A stretch of DNA of 64,000 nucleotides from Ruminococcus sp. (GCA_021202895.1 JAJQCE010000006.1:1-64000); one strand, 5' to 3'; counted from the first letter of the stretch, positions 29,220 through 39,310 are shown. Numbers and translations are program-made. Notes: generated by a model not told the origin, from the letters alone.

Positions 29220-32200
29220 ATGTCCGTTTACAGAATTTACGTTGAAAAAAAACCTGAATTTGCAGTTGAAGCGAAATCACTTCTGACTGATATACGCTCG
29301 GCGTTTGCATTTGACACGCTTGAAGGTATAAGAATTATTAACCGCTATGACGCAGAGGGGCTTTCTGAGGAGGATTTTAAAGCCGCAATACCCGTGGTTT
29401 TTTCGGAGCCTGCGGTTGATGTAACCTATGAGCATATGCCAAAGCTTAAAGAAAATGAATCGGTTATAGCCGCCGAATATCTGCCTGGGCAGTTCGACCA
29501 GAGAGCGGACTCCTGCGCACAGTGTATTTCACTTTTAAGAGGCGGTGAACGTCCAAACGTAAAATCGGCGAAAATATATATCTTTTCAGGAAAGCTTGAC
29601 GATAAAGAGCTAGAAACTATAAAGCGCTACATAATTAATCCTGTTGAATCGAAAGAGGCTTCTCTTGACAGATTTGACACGCTTGATATTGCCTATTCAG
29701 TGCCTACAGAGGTTAAAACCATCGATGGCTTCATTTCAAAATCAGACGACGAGCTTAAAGCTATGGTTAATGATATGGGGCTGGCAATGGACTTTGACGA
29801 TATTAAATTCTGTCAAAAATATTTTCGTGACGACGAACACCGCAACCCGACTGTAACTGAAATCAGAATGATTGATACCTACTGGTCGGATCACTGCCGC
29901 CACACTACATTTTTAACGATAATTGACGATGCAAAAATTCATGCGCCTTACATTGCCGACACCTACAAGGACTACCTTGAAACAAGAGAGGAGCTTTATG
30001 CAGGCAGAAGCGACAAGCCGCTGACGCTTATGGATTTAGCTGTAATCGGCGCAAAGAAGCTAAAAAAAGAGGGCAAGCTTGACGACCTTGACGAATCGGA
30101 GGAAATTAACGCCTGCTCGGTGAAAATCACCGTTGACGTTGACGGCAAGGACGAGGACTGGCTGCTGATGTTTAAAAATGAAACGCACAACCACCCTACT
30201 GAAATAGAGCCCTTCGGCGGTGCGGCTACTTGTCTAGGCGGCGCAATCCGCGATCCGCTTTCGGGACGCTCCTATGTTTATCAGGCTATGCGTGTGACGG
30301 GTGCAGCTAATCCACTTGTTCCTGTCGAGGACACAATTCAGGGAAAGCTGCCGCAGAGAAAAATCACTGTCGGCGCAGCTAACGGCTATTCCTCTTACGG
30401 AAACCAGATAGGACTCGCTACAGGGCAGGTAAACGAAATTTACCATCCCGGATATGTTGCTAAGCGCATGGAGATAGGCGCAGTAATCGGCGCAGCTCCC
30501 GCTTCAAACGTCCGCCGTGAAAGACCGTCGGCAGGCGATGTAGTTATACTGCTCGGAGGAAAGACGGGACGCGACGGCTGCGGCGGAGCTACGGGTTCAT
30601 CAAAGTCGCACACTCTCCATTCTCTTGAAACCTGTGGAGCGGAGGTTCAGAAGGGTAACGCTCCCGAAGAGAGAAAGCTTCAGAGGCTGTTCAGGAATCC
30701 AGAGGTTACCTCTATGATTAAGCGCTGCAACGACTTCGGCGCAGGTGGAGTTAGCGTTGCTATCGGCGAGCTTACAGACGGACTGCTGATAAACCTTGAC
30801 GCTGTCACAAAGAAATATGACGGACTTGACGGCACAGAGCTTGCTATAAGCGAATCTCAGGAGAGAATGGCTGTAGTTATTGCAAAAGATGACGTCGAGA
30901 AATTTATGCTCGAAGCTTCAAAGGAAAATCTTGAGGCTACGCTTGTTGCAGTAGTCAAGGACGAGCCTCGCCTTAAAATGAACTGGTGTGGAAATATCAT
31001 TGTCGATTTGTCGCGTGATTTTCTTAATTCAAACGGTGCGGAAAAGCACACCACTGTTGAGGTTTCAGAGCCGCTTATCGGAAACGACAACGCAGGTGAG
31101 GATACTGCCGACAGGTGGGAGGCTATGATTTCCAATTTAAACATATGCTCACAAAAGGGCTTAGTCGAACGCTTTGACTCCACTATCGGTGCAGCTACAG
31201 TGCTTATGCCATACGGCGGAGAGTATCAGAACACGCCTAATCAGGCAATGGCTGCAAAAATTCCAGTGCTTAACGCTGAAACTACAGACGCTTCCATTAT
31301 GGCATGGGGCTACAATCCGTATCTGTCCTCGCAAAGTCCATATCACGGAGCGGTGAGCGCAGTAGTCGAGTCGATTTCAAAGGTCGTTGCGGCAGGCGGA
31401 AGCTATAAAAAATGCTGGCTTACGTTCCAGGAATTTTTTGAAAGAACAAACAACAATCCCGAACGCTGGGGCAAGCCCTTTGCCGCTCTGCTGGGAGCTT
31501 ACAAAGCGCAGTGCGAGCTTGGCTGTGCTTCTATAGGCGGCAAGGATTCTATGTCGGGAACATTTGAGGAAATCGATGTTCCTCCAACGCTTGTTTCCTT
31601 TGCGGTTTCGCTTGCAAAGACAGATAAAATCATTTCATCTGAATTTAAAACAGGCAATTCAAAGGTCGCACTGATAAAGCCTGAATATGATGAAAACAGC
31701 GTCGTGAACTTTGACTCGCTTAAAAAAGTGTATGAAAGGATCGAAAAGCTTATAGCGGACGGCATGGTGCTTTCCTGCTGGGCGGTTTCCTACGGCGGAG
31801 TTTCGGAGGCAATCGCTAAAATGTGCTTTGGAAATAAAATCGGATTTGAATTTACTCAAAAGCTAACTGCCGCAGAGCTTTTCAGACCCTGCTACGGAGC
31901 TTTTGTAATCGAACTTGCCGAAAACGCAGAAACTGATTTAAGAATAATCGGAAAAACCACCATAGACTACAGAATATTAAACGGATATTCGCTGGACGGC
32001 GAACACCTGCAAAGGCTGTGGGAGGACAAGCTTGAGCCTGTATTCCCAACAAGGGTTTCAGAGCCTGAAAGCAAGCCACAGAGGTTTTCATACAGCTGTA
32101 AAAATAAAAACCGTCCTGCACCATCGATCAAATGCGCTAAACCAAGAGTTTTGATTCCTGTTTTCCCTGGTACAAACTGCGAATACGATACTGCAAGAGC

Positions 32201-32936
32201 ATTTGAAAGGGCGGGGGCGCAAGCCGATATTTTCGTTATAAGAAATTTAACTGAGCAAATGATTGAGCAGTCGGTTAAAGAGATGGAAAAGAAAATTAAG
32301 CAATCTCAGATTTTGATGATTCCAGGCGGTTTTTCAGGCGGCGACGAGCCTGACGGTTCAGGAAAATTCATTGTTTCGTTCCTTAGAAATCCAAGACTTA
32401 CAGACGCCGTTCACGAGCTTTTGAAAAATCGTGACGGACTTATGCTTGGAATATGCAACGGTTTTCAGGCGCTAGTAAAGCTCGGACTTGTTCCTTACGG
32501 TGAAATTGTCGATATGAAGGACGACTCCCCTACCCTGACCTTCAATACAATTGCAAGACACCAGTCAAAGCTTGTAAACACAAGAATAGCTTCAAACAAG
32601 TCGCCATGGCTTTCGTCCTGCAAGGTTGACGACATTCACACGGTGGCCATCTCGCACGGCGAGGGACGCTTTACCGCTTCAGCCGAACAAATTGCACAGC
32701 TTGCCGAAAACGGGCAGATTGCGACGCAGTATGTTGATTTTGAAACGGAACCGACCTATGACATTCAGTGCAATCCGAACACCTCTGTTGAAGCTATAGA
32801 GGGCATAACCTCTCCCGACGGAAGAGTTTTCGGAAAAATGGGACACTCTGAGCGCAAGGGCGCAGGCGTTTACATAAACGTTCCTGGGCAAAAGGATCAG
32901 CACATCTTTGAAAACGGAGTGAACTATTTTAAATAA
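29220..32936 (+). CDS. purL: Phosphoribosylformylglycinamidine synthase, single-chain
   Basis: A 1238-residue purine biosynthesis enzyme that makes FGAM from FGAR, glutamine and ATP. It contains the N-terminal PurS-like part, the AIRS-like synthetase core (N-E-T-H-N-H-P-T-E-I-E-P-F-G-G-A near 325; G-G-K-T-G-R-D-G near 450), and a fused class I glutaminase with Cys nucleophile in G-I-C-N-G and His in S-H-G-E-G-R-F. This large one-chain form is the gammaproteobacterial/clostridial alternative to separate PurS-PurL-PurQ. The ATG at 29220 follows AAGGAG. Confidence 0.97.
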   Translation: MSVYRIYVEKKPEFAVEAKSLLTDIRSAFAFDTLEGIRIINRYDAEGLSEEDFKAAIPVVFSEPAVDVTYEHMPKLKENESVIAAEYLPGQFDQRADSCAQCISLLRGGERPNVKSAKIYIFSGKLDDKELETIKRYIINPVESKEASLDRFDTLDIAYSVPTEVKTIDGFISKSDDELKAMVNDMGLAMDFDDIKFCQKYFRDDEHRNPTVTEIRMIDTYWSDHCRHTTFLTIIDDAKIHAPYIADTYKDYLETREELYAGRSDKPLTLMDLAVIGAKKLKKEGKLDDLDESEEINACSVKITVDVDGKDEDWLLMFKNETHNHPTEIEPFGGAATCLGGAIRDPLSGRSYVYQAMRVTGAANPLVPVEDTIQGKLPQRKITVGAANGYSSYGNQIGLATGQVNEIYHPGYVAKRMEIGAVIGAAPASNVRRERPSAGDVVILLGGKTGRDGCGGATGSSKSHTLHSLETCGAEVQKGNAPEERKLQRLFRNPEVTSMIKRCNDFGAGGVSVAIGELTDGLLINLDAVTKKYDGLDGTELAISESQERMAVVIAKDDVEKFMLEASKENLEATLVAVVKDEPRLKMNWCGNIIVDLSRDFLNSNGAEKHTTVEVSEPLIGNDNAGEDTADRWEAMISNLNICSQKGLVERFDSTIGAATVLMPYGGEYQNTPNQAMAAKIPVLNAETTDASIMAWGYNPYLSSQSPYHGAVSAVVESISKVVAAGGSYKKCWLTFQEFFERTNNNPERWGKPFAALLGAYKAQCELGCASIGGKDSMSGTFEEIDVPPTLVSFAVSLAKTDKIISSEFKTGNSKVALIKPEYDENSVVNFDSLKKVYERIEKLIADGMVLSCWAVSYGGVSEAIAKMCFGNKIGFEFTQKLTAAELFRPCYGAFVIELAENAETDLRIIGKTTIDYRILNGYSLDGEHLQRLWEDKLEPVFPTRVSEPESKPQRFSYSCKNKNRPAPSIKCAKPRVLIPVFPGTNCEYDTARAFERAGAQADIFVIRNLTEQMIEQSVKEMEKKIKQSQILMIPGGFSGGDEPDGSGKFIVSFLRNPRLTDAVHELLKNRDGLMLGICNGFQALVKLGLVPYGEIVDMKDDSPTLTFNTIARHQSKLVNTRIASNKSPWLSSCKVDDIHTVAISHGEGRFTASAEQIAQLAENGQIATQYVDFETEPTYDIQCNPNTSVEAIEGITSPDGRVFGKMGHSERKGAGVYINVPGQKDQHIFENGVNYFK

Positions 32937-32976
32937 TCAGATATGCTGATGAATTGTCTGGATTTGAGGAGAGCTT

Positions 32977-33246
32977 ATGCTTTACATATACCTTGCAATT
33001 ACAATTTTAATGAGTATTGTCGCCTTCTCAGCTTTTGGAATTGACAAGCAAAAGGCGAAAAAGGACGCATGGAGAATACCCGAAGCAACGCTGCTTTGTC
33101 TTTCGCTATGCGGCGGCTCTGTAGGAGCAATGCTGGGAATGGCTGTTTTTCACCACAAGACTAAAAAGCTTAAATTTAAAATTTTTGTGCCGATTACATT
33201 TTTACTTTGGTTGATAATCGGAATACTGATAATGAGAGGAACGTGA
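32977..33246 (+). CDS. DUF1294 membrane protein
   Basis: An 89-residue protein with helices at about 2-22, 42-60 and 66-86 and the conserved F-G-I-D-K-Q-K-A-K-K-D-A-W-R-I-P-E-A-T-L-L motif followed by G-G-S-V-G-A, characteristic of DUF1294. Function unknown. SD GAGGAG precedes the ATG. It sits 40 bp after purL and directly before an Lrp-type regulator. Confidence 0.85.
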   Translation: MLYIYLAITILMSIVAFSAFGIDKQKAKKDAWRIPEATLLCLSLCGGSVGAMLGMAVFHHKTKKLKFKIFVPITFLLWLIIGILIMRGT

Positions 33247-33251
33247 TTTTT

Positions 33252-33731
33252 TTGGACACACTGCTAAAGCTTTTAAAGACGGACGCAAGGCTTTCAAACG
33301 CCGAGCTTGCCGTTATGCTTGACAAAAGCGAAGCTCAGATTAAAGAGCAGATAGAAAAATACGAATCAGACGGACTGATAAAGGGCTACACGGCTATTAT
33401 TGACGAATCTGTCGCAGATCCTAACTATGTAACTGCGCTTATCGAGCTTAAGGTTACGCCGCAGTCGCAGAGCGGATATGAGAAAATCGCACATGAAATT
33501 GCGAATTATGACGAGGTTGAATCGGTTCGGCTTATGTCGGGCGGGTATGACATTTTAGTTTCGGTAACTGGCACAAGTATCCGTGAAATATCACAGTTTG
33601 TTTCTGAACGCCTTGCCGCAATTGAGGCTGTAACCTCTACAGTAACACACTTTCAGCTAAAGTCGTATAAATCCAACGGAGTAATTATCAGCGAAGAAGA
33701 AAGCGATGAGAGAGGGATGATTTCCCCATGA
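33252..33731 (+). CDS. Lrp/AsnC-family regulator
   Basis: A protein of about 159 residues: N-terminal winged helix (D-A-R-L-S-N-A-E-L-A-V-M-L then recognition helix) and C-terminal RAM effector-binding domain (V-T-A-L-I-E-L-K-V and G-G-Y-D-I-L-V). I chose TTG at 33252 because relatives begin M-D-x-L-L-x-L-L at this point; the GTG at 33243 is too near the AGAGG. It overlaps the aminotransferase start (ATGA) and probably regulates it in response to an amino acid. Confidence 0.85.
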   Translation: MDTLLKLLKTDARLSNAELAVMLDKSEAQIKEQIEKYESDGLIKGYTAIIDESVADPNYVTALIELKVTPQSQSGYEKIAHEIANYDEVESVRLMSGGYDILVSVTGTSIREISQFVSERLAAIEAVTSTVTHFQLKSYKSNGVIISEEESDERGMISP

Positions 33732-34921
33732 GCTTTGAGAGCGAAAGACTTTTAAATTCCAATGCGGTAAATTTAAAGCCGTCGGGAATAAGGAAATTTT
33801 TTGATATAGCGCAGCAGATTGACGGGGTAATTTCTTTAGGCGTCGGAGAGCCTGATTTTAAAACACCATGGAAAATCAGACAAACTGCGATTGACTCTCT
33901 GCAAAACGGACACACCTGCTACACTGCAAATGCAGGGCTTTTGACACTGAGAAAGGAAATTTCAAAATACCTTGAAAATCGAATCGGCGTAAGCTACGAT
34001 CCTGACGATGAAATACTTGTTTCAGTCGGCGGTTCAGAGGCTATCGACCTTGCTGTAAGAGCGATAGTTTCGCCGGGAGATGAGGTTTTAATTGCCGAAC
34101 CAAGCTTTGTCTGTTACAATCCAATAGTTACAATGATGGGCGGAATACCCATAGCCGTTGAAACTGTAGTCGAGGACGAATTTAGACTAACTCCAGAAAG
34201 GCTTAAGGAGAAAATCACCGACAAGACCAAAGCTCTTATACTTCCATTTCCAAACAATCCTACAGGCGCAATTATGAGACGCGAGGATTTAGAAAAAATC
34301 GCCAAGGTTTTAAAGGACACAAATATTTTCGTTATCAGCGATGAAATTTATTCTGAGCTTACATATTCAGGAAAGCATTGCTCAATTGTTGAAATTGACG
34401 GAATGAAAGAACGCACGGTTTTAATCAACGGATTTTCAAAGAGCTTTGCGATGACAGGCTGGCGACTAGGCTTTGCCGCCGCTCCGAGAGAGATAATGAA
34501 GCATATGCTAAAGCTTCACCAGTACAGCATAATGTCCTCGCCGACAGTAAGCCAATATGCGGCGATAACTGCGCTTGATAAGTGTCTGCCCGACATTGAA
34601 GAGATGAAAAATGAGTACGATATGCGCAGGCGGTTTGTGGTAGACGGCTTTACCAAGCTAGGACTTACCTGCTTTACTCCGCAGGGAGCCTTTTACGTTT
34701 TCCCCTGCATAAAGTCAACTGGGCTTTCAAGCGACGAATTTTGCGAAAGGCTTGTACAGACAAAGAAGGTTGCAGTCGTTCCTGGAAACGCCTTCGGACA
34801 GTCAGGAGAGGGCTTTATCAGAGTAAGCTATGCCTACTCGATTCATCATTTAAAGGAAGCTCTTGTCAGAATTGAAGATTTTTTAGACGAGCTTGACTCT
34901 CAAAAGGATAGTGAAAAATGA
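33728..34921 (+). CDS. PLP-dependent aminotransferase, class I/II
   Basis: A 397-residue fold-type I aminotransferase. The PLP lysine lies in N-G-F-S-K-S-F-A-M-T-G-W-R-L-G-F. F-P-N-N-P-T-G and S-D-E-I-Y-S bind the cofactor, and a C-terminal Arg is in F-I-R-V-S-Y. It fits the aspartate/aromatic aminotransferase group commonly paired with an Lrp-type regulator in Clostridia. The substrate is not certain. Overlaps of 4 bp with the genes on both sides indicate a tightly coupled operon. Confidence 0.9.
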   Translation: MSFESERLLNSNAVNLKPSGIRKFFDIAQQIDGVISLGVGEPDFKTPWKIRQTAIDSLQNGHTCYTANAGLLTLRKEISKYLENRIGVSYDPDDEILVSVGGSEAIDLAVRAIVSPGDEVLIAEPSFVCYNPIVTMMGGIPIAVETVVEDEFRLTPERLKEKITDKTKALILPFPNNPTGAIMRREDLEKIAKVLKDTNIFVISDEIYSELTYSGKHCSIVEIDGMKERTVLINGFSKSFAMTGWRLGFAAAPREIMKHMLKLHQYSIMSSPTVSQYAAITALDKCLPDIEEMKNEYDMRRRFVVDGFTKLGLTCFTPQGAFYVFPCIKSTGLSSDEFCERLVQTKKVAVVPGNAFGQSGEGFIRVSYAYSIHHLKEALVRIEDFLDELDSQKDSEK

Positions 34922-35784
34922 AAACGCTTAAGCTTATTGCAAACGCAAAGTTAAATCTTTACCTTGACATCACATCAAAAAGAAGTGATGGCTACCACAA
35001 TTTGAAAACCGTCATGCAGACTATAGATTTGCATGACGAGCTTGAATTTATAATTTCTGACGGCACGGGGATTGAAATTTTTTGCAGCCGCAGCGATCTG
35101 CCGCTTAATGAAAACAATCTTGTTTACAAGGGTATGCTTGCGGTATTTAACTACGCCTATTTTTCACCCGGCTGTAAAATCACGGTTAATCTGAAAAAGA
35201 ACATTCCCTCACAGGCGGGAATGGGCGGAGGAAGTACTGACTGTGCGGCGGCTATTTTAGCGATGGACAAGCTTTTTCACTTGGAGCTTAGCTATGACGA
35301 GCTTTGCACTGCGGCAAAAATGTGCGGTGCGGACGTGCCGTTTTTTATAAAGGGCTCAACTGCGCTTTGCGAGGGTATCGGTGAAAAAATCACACAGCTT
35401 GAACCCTTGCAGGCTGATTTTGCGATTGTTAAACCAGATGAATCAATTTCCACTCCAGAAGCCTACAGAGCGTTTGACGAAAGAGGAAAATCCTGCGGCG
35501 ATTATGCGGCGTTTGAGCAGGCACTAAAAGCAAACGACAAGGAAAAGCTCGGCAAAAGCTTATACAACGCATTTTCAAGCTGTATTGAAACGGATAAAAT
35601 TCACAAAGCAAAACGCAAGCTTTCAGACAGCGGTGCGCTAGGAGCGCAGATGACTGGAAGCGGCTCGGCGGTGTTCGGAATATTTGACAATTTTCAAGCC
35701 GCAGAAGCGGCTGCACAGACGAACGAATTTGAATTTTCATGTATCTGCCGTGCAACAGATTACGGAGTTAAGGAGGTGGAATAA
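34918..35784 (+). CDS. ispE: 4-diphosphocytidyl-2-C-methyl-D-erythritol kinase
   Basis: A 288-residue GHMP kinase of the MEP isoprenoid pathway. N-terminal A-N-A-K-L-N-L-Y-L-D, ATP-binding P-S-Q-A-G-M-G-G-G-S-T-D, and C-terminal M-T-G-S-G-S-A-V-F-G. Length is normal for IspE. The start overlaps the aminotransferase stop (ATGA). No other isoprenoid gene is nearby. Confidence 0.95.
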   Translation: MKTLKLIANAKLNLYLDITSKRSDGYHNLKTVMQTIDLHDELEFIISDGTGIEIFCSRSDLPLNENNLVYKGMLAVFNYAYFSPGCKITVNLKKNIPSQAGMGGGSTDCAAAILAMDKLFHLELSYDELCTAAKMCGADVPFFIKGSTALCEGIGEKITQLEPLQADFAIVKPDESISTPEAYRAFDERGKSCGDYAAFEQALKANDKEKLGKSLYNAFSSCIETDKIHKAKRKLSDSGALGAQMTGSGSAVFGIFDNFQAAEAAAQTNEFEFSCICRATDYGVKEVE

Positions 35785-36834
35785 ATGGCATACAAATGCA
35801 AGGTGTGCGGATATAAATTTAAAGCGGACGATTTGTATGTTTGTCCTGAATGCTTCACACAGCGTGACGATTACGATTGCAACTACTATGAAGAGGGTCA
35901 CACTCACACTAAGGATACAGAGGATTATCCTGAAGATGATTTTTTAGCCCATGAACTTAAAGAGGAGCGGCAAAAAACCAAGGAGAACATAAAAAGATAC
36001 AAACGTGAAAATGAAAAATACGCATGGCAAAATCCTACGCAAGCAGAAGCTCTCCGTGCAAATTTTAATTCACGTCAGCCATCTCAGTCAACGATAAAAT
36101 CAAACTACAACAATGGAAAATCCACTCTTACCTACACCACCTCTTATAATTACAATACAAACACCTATAGGACACCTTATAATAATTCTACAAATGATAA
36201 TGTATATGTAAATCCGATTGTTAAAAAAATCGTTCCAATAACTATTATTTTGATTATAATAACCATTACATTGCCGCTTTTGATTGCTGTAAATACATCT
36301 ATAAATGATGATGACAACGATAATTATGATAATTATTATGATGAGGATGAATTTATATATACAATATCAGAGGATTCTACCAATGAAGCTTTAACAGCCT
36401 ATGTAGATTTATCAAGTGTATACATTTAGGATCAAGAAGCACCTCTTTCAGATATTATTTCGGAAGATGAAATGATATATATTGCAGATGAGGAATTTAT
36501 ATCTCAATCCTATCGGTGGTACAATTTATATTTAGATATAAGCATCTATGATGACGAATACAGTGACTCATATTACATAGATAATGTTATTATCAGCGGA
36601 TGCGATGTTATGGATGATGGTGAATATAATGAGCTTTATTACACATATGAAGATGTCAGCGAACAAACACAGTCATCAATTTGTGGCTTTCACTCATATC
36701 TTTGCGAAGAGGTTAAGGGCTTTGTAATAATAGTCAATTGCGTAAACAAAAATAACGAAAACGATTCTCAAGCTATATATTTATCACTTGATAAAACTGA
36801 GCTTGAATTAATACTTGATAATTGTCAATATTGA
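35785..36834 (+). pseudogene. Zinc-ribbon single-pass membrane protein with in-frame TAG
   Basis: The frame starts right after ispE. It encodes a rubredoxin-like CxxC...CxxC head (C-K-V-C-G-Y-K-F and V-C-P-E-C-F), a charged, Asn/Tyr-rich linker, one membrane helix (about 150-172) and an acidic extracytoplasmic tail. A TAG at 36427-36429 stops it after 214 codons. The same frame then continues for 134 codons to TGA at 36834, with the same Asp/Tyr/Glu-rich composition. The joined protein would have about 349 residues. Either a nonsense mutation truncates it or TAG is read through. Confidence 0.6.
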
Positions 36835-36835
36835 T

Positions 36836-37735
36836 ATGAAATACGAATATTTATTGGAACGCTGCCAACTTTGTCCTAGAGAGTGTTCGGTAAACAGGAA
36901 CGAGGCAAAGGGCTTTTGCGGCGAGGGACGAAATGTAAGAATTGCAAGAGCCGAAAAGCATATGTGGGAGGAGCCGTGCATAAGCGGAGAAAACGGTTCG
37001 GGAGCAGTCTTTTTCAGCGGCTGTAATTTGAAGTGCTGCTACTGTCAGAACTTTGAAATTTCCCACCTTTCAAAGGGCTTTGAGCTTTCAGACCTTGAGC
37101 TAGCGCAGACCTTTTTAAGGCTTAAGGCTATGGGAGCGGAAAATATAAATCTTGTAAACCCCACGCACTTTGTGCCGCAGATCTTAAATGCGCTTGAGCT
37201 TGTAAAGGGCAAGCTTAATATCCCCATTGTTTACAACAGCGGCGGATATGAAAAGAGCGATACGCTTGAGCTTTTAAAGGACTATGTTCAGATTTTTTTG
37301 CCTGATTTAAAATACTTTGATCCTACCGCTTCAAAAAAATACTCGTCGGCTAAGGACTATTTTGAACACGCATTTGCTTCAATCAGCAAAATGGTTGAAA
37401 TTGCAGGAAAACCAAGCTTTGAAAACGGGCGGCTCAAAAGCGGAGTGCTTGTCAGGCATATGGTTTTGCCTAATATGAGAAGAGATTCAATTAAGCTGAT
37501 AGAGATATTGAGTGAAAGCTTTGAAAAAGATGAAATTCTTGTAAGCCTTATGAGCCAGTACACTCCTGTTTACAAGGCTGGTGATTTTGACGAATTAAAT
37601 CGCTGCGTGTCAACCTTTGAGTACAATTGCGTTGTAAAGGAGCTTGAAAAATCGGGATTTGATGGGTATATTCAGCAAAGAGAATCTTCAAGCGAGGATT
37701 TTATTCCAAAGTTTTACGATGAAAAATATTATTAG
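36836..37735 (+). CDS. Radical SAM protein of the PflX/PFL-activase-like group
   Basis: A 299-residue protein with the radical SAM cluster motif in G-C-N-L-K-C-C-Y-C-Q-N (CxxxCxxC) and an N-terminal Cys-rich segment (C-Q-L-C-P-R-E-C...G-F-C-G). This is the COG1313 type, related to pyruvate formate-lyase activases but without a neighbouring glycyl radical enzyme. Substrate unknown. ATG 36836 follows the preceding stop by one base; no clear Shine-Dalgarno sequence, so translation may be coupled. Confidence 0.88.
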   Translation: MKYEYLLERCQLCPRECSVNRNEAKGFCGEGRNVRIARAEKHMWEEPCISGENGSGAVFFSGCNLKCCYCQNFEISHLSKGFELSDLELAQTFLRLKAMGAENINLVNPTHFVPQILNALELVKGKLNIPIVYNSGGYEKSDTLELLKDYVQIFLPDLKYFDPTASKKYSSAKDYFEHAFASISKMVEIAGKPSFENGRLKSGVLVRHMVLPNMRRDSIKLIEILSESFEKDEILVSLMSQYTPVYKAGDFDELNRCVSTFEYNCVVKELEKSGFDGYIQQRESSSEDFIPKFYDEKYY

Positions 37736-37755
37736 CTTTAACGAAAGGACAGATT

Positions 37756-38394
37756 ATGATAAATTTTGACGATATTACAGTTAATACTCAAAGTAGCGTC
37801 TGTATCAGAAGCAGCAAGGTTTTAAGATTTGATCCGTTTAAGATAAATCAACATCCTAATGACGCAGATATTATTTTTATCACGCACGAACACTACGATC
37901 ATTTCAGCTGTGAGGATATAGAAAAATGCGCTAAGGAAAACACAATTATTATTTTTCCGAAAAGCATGGAAAAGAGCATTGCTCAGACAAGCATTAAGCT
38001 GGAAAACCGCATTGCGTTGACGCCTGGTGAACATATTGAAATAGACGGTATTAAAATTGAAACAATCCCTGCTTATAATATAAGAAAGCCGTTTCATCCT
38101 AAAAGAAACGGCTGGGTAGGGTATGTTGTTTCAATGGATTCAGTGCGCTTCTATATTGCAGGCGACACTGACGCAGTTGAAGAAGCACGGGCGGTAAAAT
38201 GCGATGTGGCTTTTATTCCTATAGGAGGAACATATACTACAAATGCAAAGGAAGCTGCGGAAATAGTTATTGCCATTAAACCTAGCGCAGCTATTCCGAT
38301 TCACTACGGAAGCATAGTAGGCAAGCTTAAGGATGCCGACACCTTTAAAAATTATGTGGATTCAGATATTCAGGTTGTTGTAAAAATAAGCTGA
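37756..38394 (+). CDS. Metallo-beta-lactamase-fold hydrolase (UlaG-like)
   Basis: A 212-residue protein with the HxHxDH motif in T-H-E-H-Y-D-H, later Asp in A-G-D-T-D and His in P-I-H-Y-G. It fits the cytoplasmic UlaG-like MBL hydrolases; substrate unknown. AAAGGA precedes the ATG. Confidence 0.88.
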   Translation: MINFDDITVNTQSSVCIRSSKVLRFDPFKINQHPNDADIIFITHEHYDHFSCEDIEKCAKENTIIIFPKSMEKSIAQTSIKLENRIALTPGEHIEIDGIKIETIPAYNIRKPFHPKRNGWVGYVVSMDSVRFYIAGDTDAVEEARAVKCDVAFIPIGGTYTTNAKEAAEIVIAIKPSAAIPIHYGSIVGKLKDADTFKNYVDSDIQVVVKIS

Positions 38395-38473
38395 ATACAG
38401 CCGCTTGAAGCTTTAGAGGTTCATGAGATTAAAACTTTTACCAATTTATTTTTTAAAAAAATTCTTTAAACGC

Positions 38474-38502
38474 TTGCAATTTTTCTCGATTTGTGGTATA
38501 AT
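38474..38502 (+). promoter_or_regulatory. nrdR promoter
   Basis: TTGCAA (38474-38479) and TATAAT (38497-38502) with a 17-bp spacer and extended TG element, about 55 bp before the start. Confidence 0.7.
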
Positions 38503-38556
38503 GTAAGTATAATCTGAACACCAACTCACCGAGTGAAAAAATTAAAGGAGTTAGCT

Positions 38557-39015
38557 ATGAAATGCCCGTTTTGCGGATACCAGGATACAAAAGTAATTGA
38601 TTCAAGACCCAGCGAATCAAAAAAGCGCCGCCGCCGTGAATGTACAAAGTGCGGTAAGAGATTTACTACTTATGAGGTTGTCGAAAAGCCCCAGCTTATG
38701 GTGTACAAGCGTGATTCAAGCTTTGAACCGTTTGACCGCGACAAGCTTTTTAAGGGCTTGCAGACTGCAATAAAAAAACGTCCCGTAAGCGTTGACAGCA
38801 TGAATCAGCTTGTAGACGATATAGAGAATACCTTTGCAAACCGTATGCAGACCGAAACCACAACTGCCGAAATAGGCGATATGGTGCTTGCAGGGCTTAA
38901 AAAGCTTGACCATGTAGCGTATGTCCGCTTTGCATCGGTGTACAAGGATTTCAGCGACGTTGATTCATTTATTCAGATTATTTCAGAGCTTTCTGACGAG
39001 GATTCTAAAAAATAA
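38557..39015 (+). CDS. nrdR: Transcriptional repressor NrdR
   Basis: A 152-residue repressor of ribonucleotide reductase genes. Zinc finger C-P-F-C-G...C-T-K-C-G-K-R-F-T-T-Y-E, then the ATP-cone domain (V-Y-K-R-D-S-S-F-E-P-F-D). ATG 38557 follows AAAGGAG; the upstream in-frame GTG has no such site. No nrd genes are in the window. Confidence 0.96.
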   Translation: MKCPFCGYQDTKVIDSRPSESKKRRRRECTKCGKRFTTYEVVEKPQLMVYKRDSSFEPFDRDKLFKGLQTAIKKRPVSVDSMNQLVDDIENTFANRMQTETTTAEIGDMVLAGLKKLDHVAYVRFASVYKDFSDVDSFIQIISELSDEDSKK

Positions 39016-39024
39016 CTAAGCGTT

Positions 39025-39260
39025 ATGACCACCGCCTCTTAGGCGGCGGTCATTCTGACTTTCAGTAGGGGATATAATCCCCTACTGAAAGTCAACGGAG
39101 CTTGTAAGAACGTTAGTTCCATGTGAAACAAGCGTCACTTACAATCCGAACGTTAAGAAAGTAACTTTTGTTTTTCGTAGAAAAACTAAAGTTCTTTCAA
39201 TTGCACATCGTTCGCAAAAATGATTAAGCAAGCTTATCATGGTTTGCTCCGCTTTAAATA
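39025..39260 (+). repeat. Dispersed structured repeat, copy A
   Basis: About 235 bp downstream of nrdR, an inverted-orientation copy of 28591-28813. It contains a strong hairpin at 39027-39051 (GACC-A-CCGCC/GGCGG-C-GGTC), the palindrome at 39059-39081 flanking GGGGATATAATCCCC, a 40-nt insertion absent from copy B, the shared block of about 50 bp and the GCTCCGCTTTAAATA end. The first hairpin may also terminate nrdR. Confidence 0.8.
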
Positions 39261-39270
39261 TTTTCAATAT

Positions 39271-39310
39271 AAAAGCCTTGACTTGCACTTAATTAAGACA
39301 AGGCTTTTAT
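39271..39310 (-). terminator. yunB terminator
   Basis: AAAGCCTTG pairs with CAAGGCTTT across a loop, followed on the minus strand by a T-rich tract. Confidence 0.65.

Noticed and set aside
26887..36834. TAG reassigned to glutamine throughout this genome
   Set aside because: Two frames continue past TAG, but TAG also ends leuB, the radical SAM gene, the reductase and merR, where little or nothing coding follows. The tRNA-Gln genes here read CUG and UUG, and no CUA anticodon is seen.
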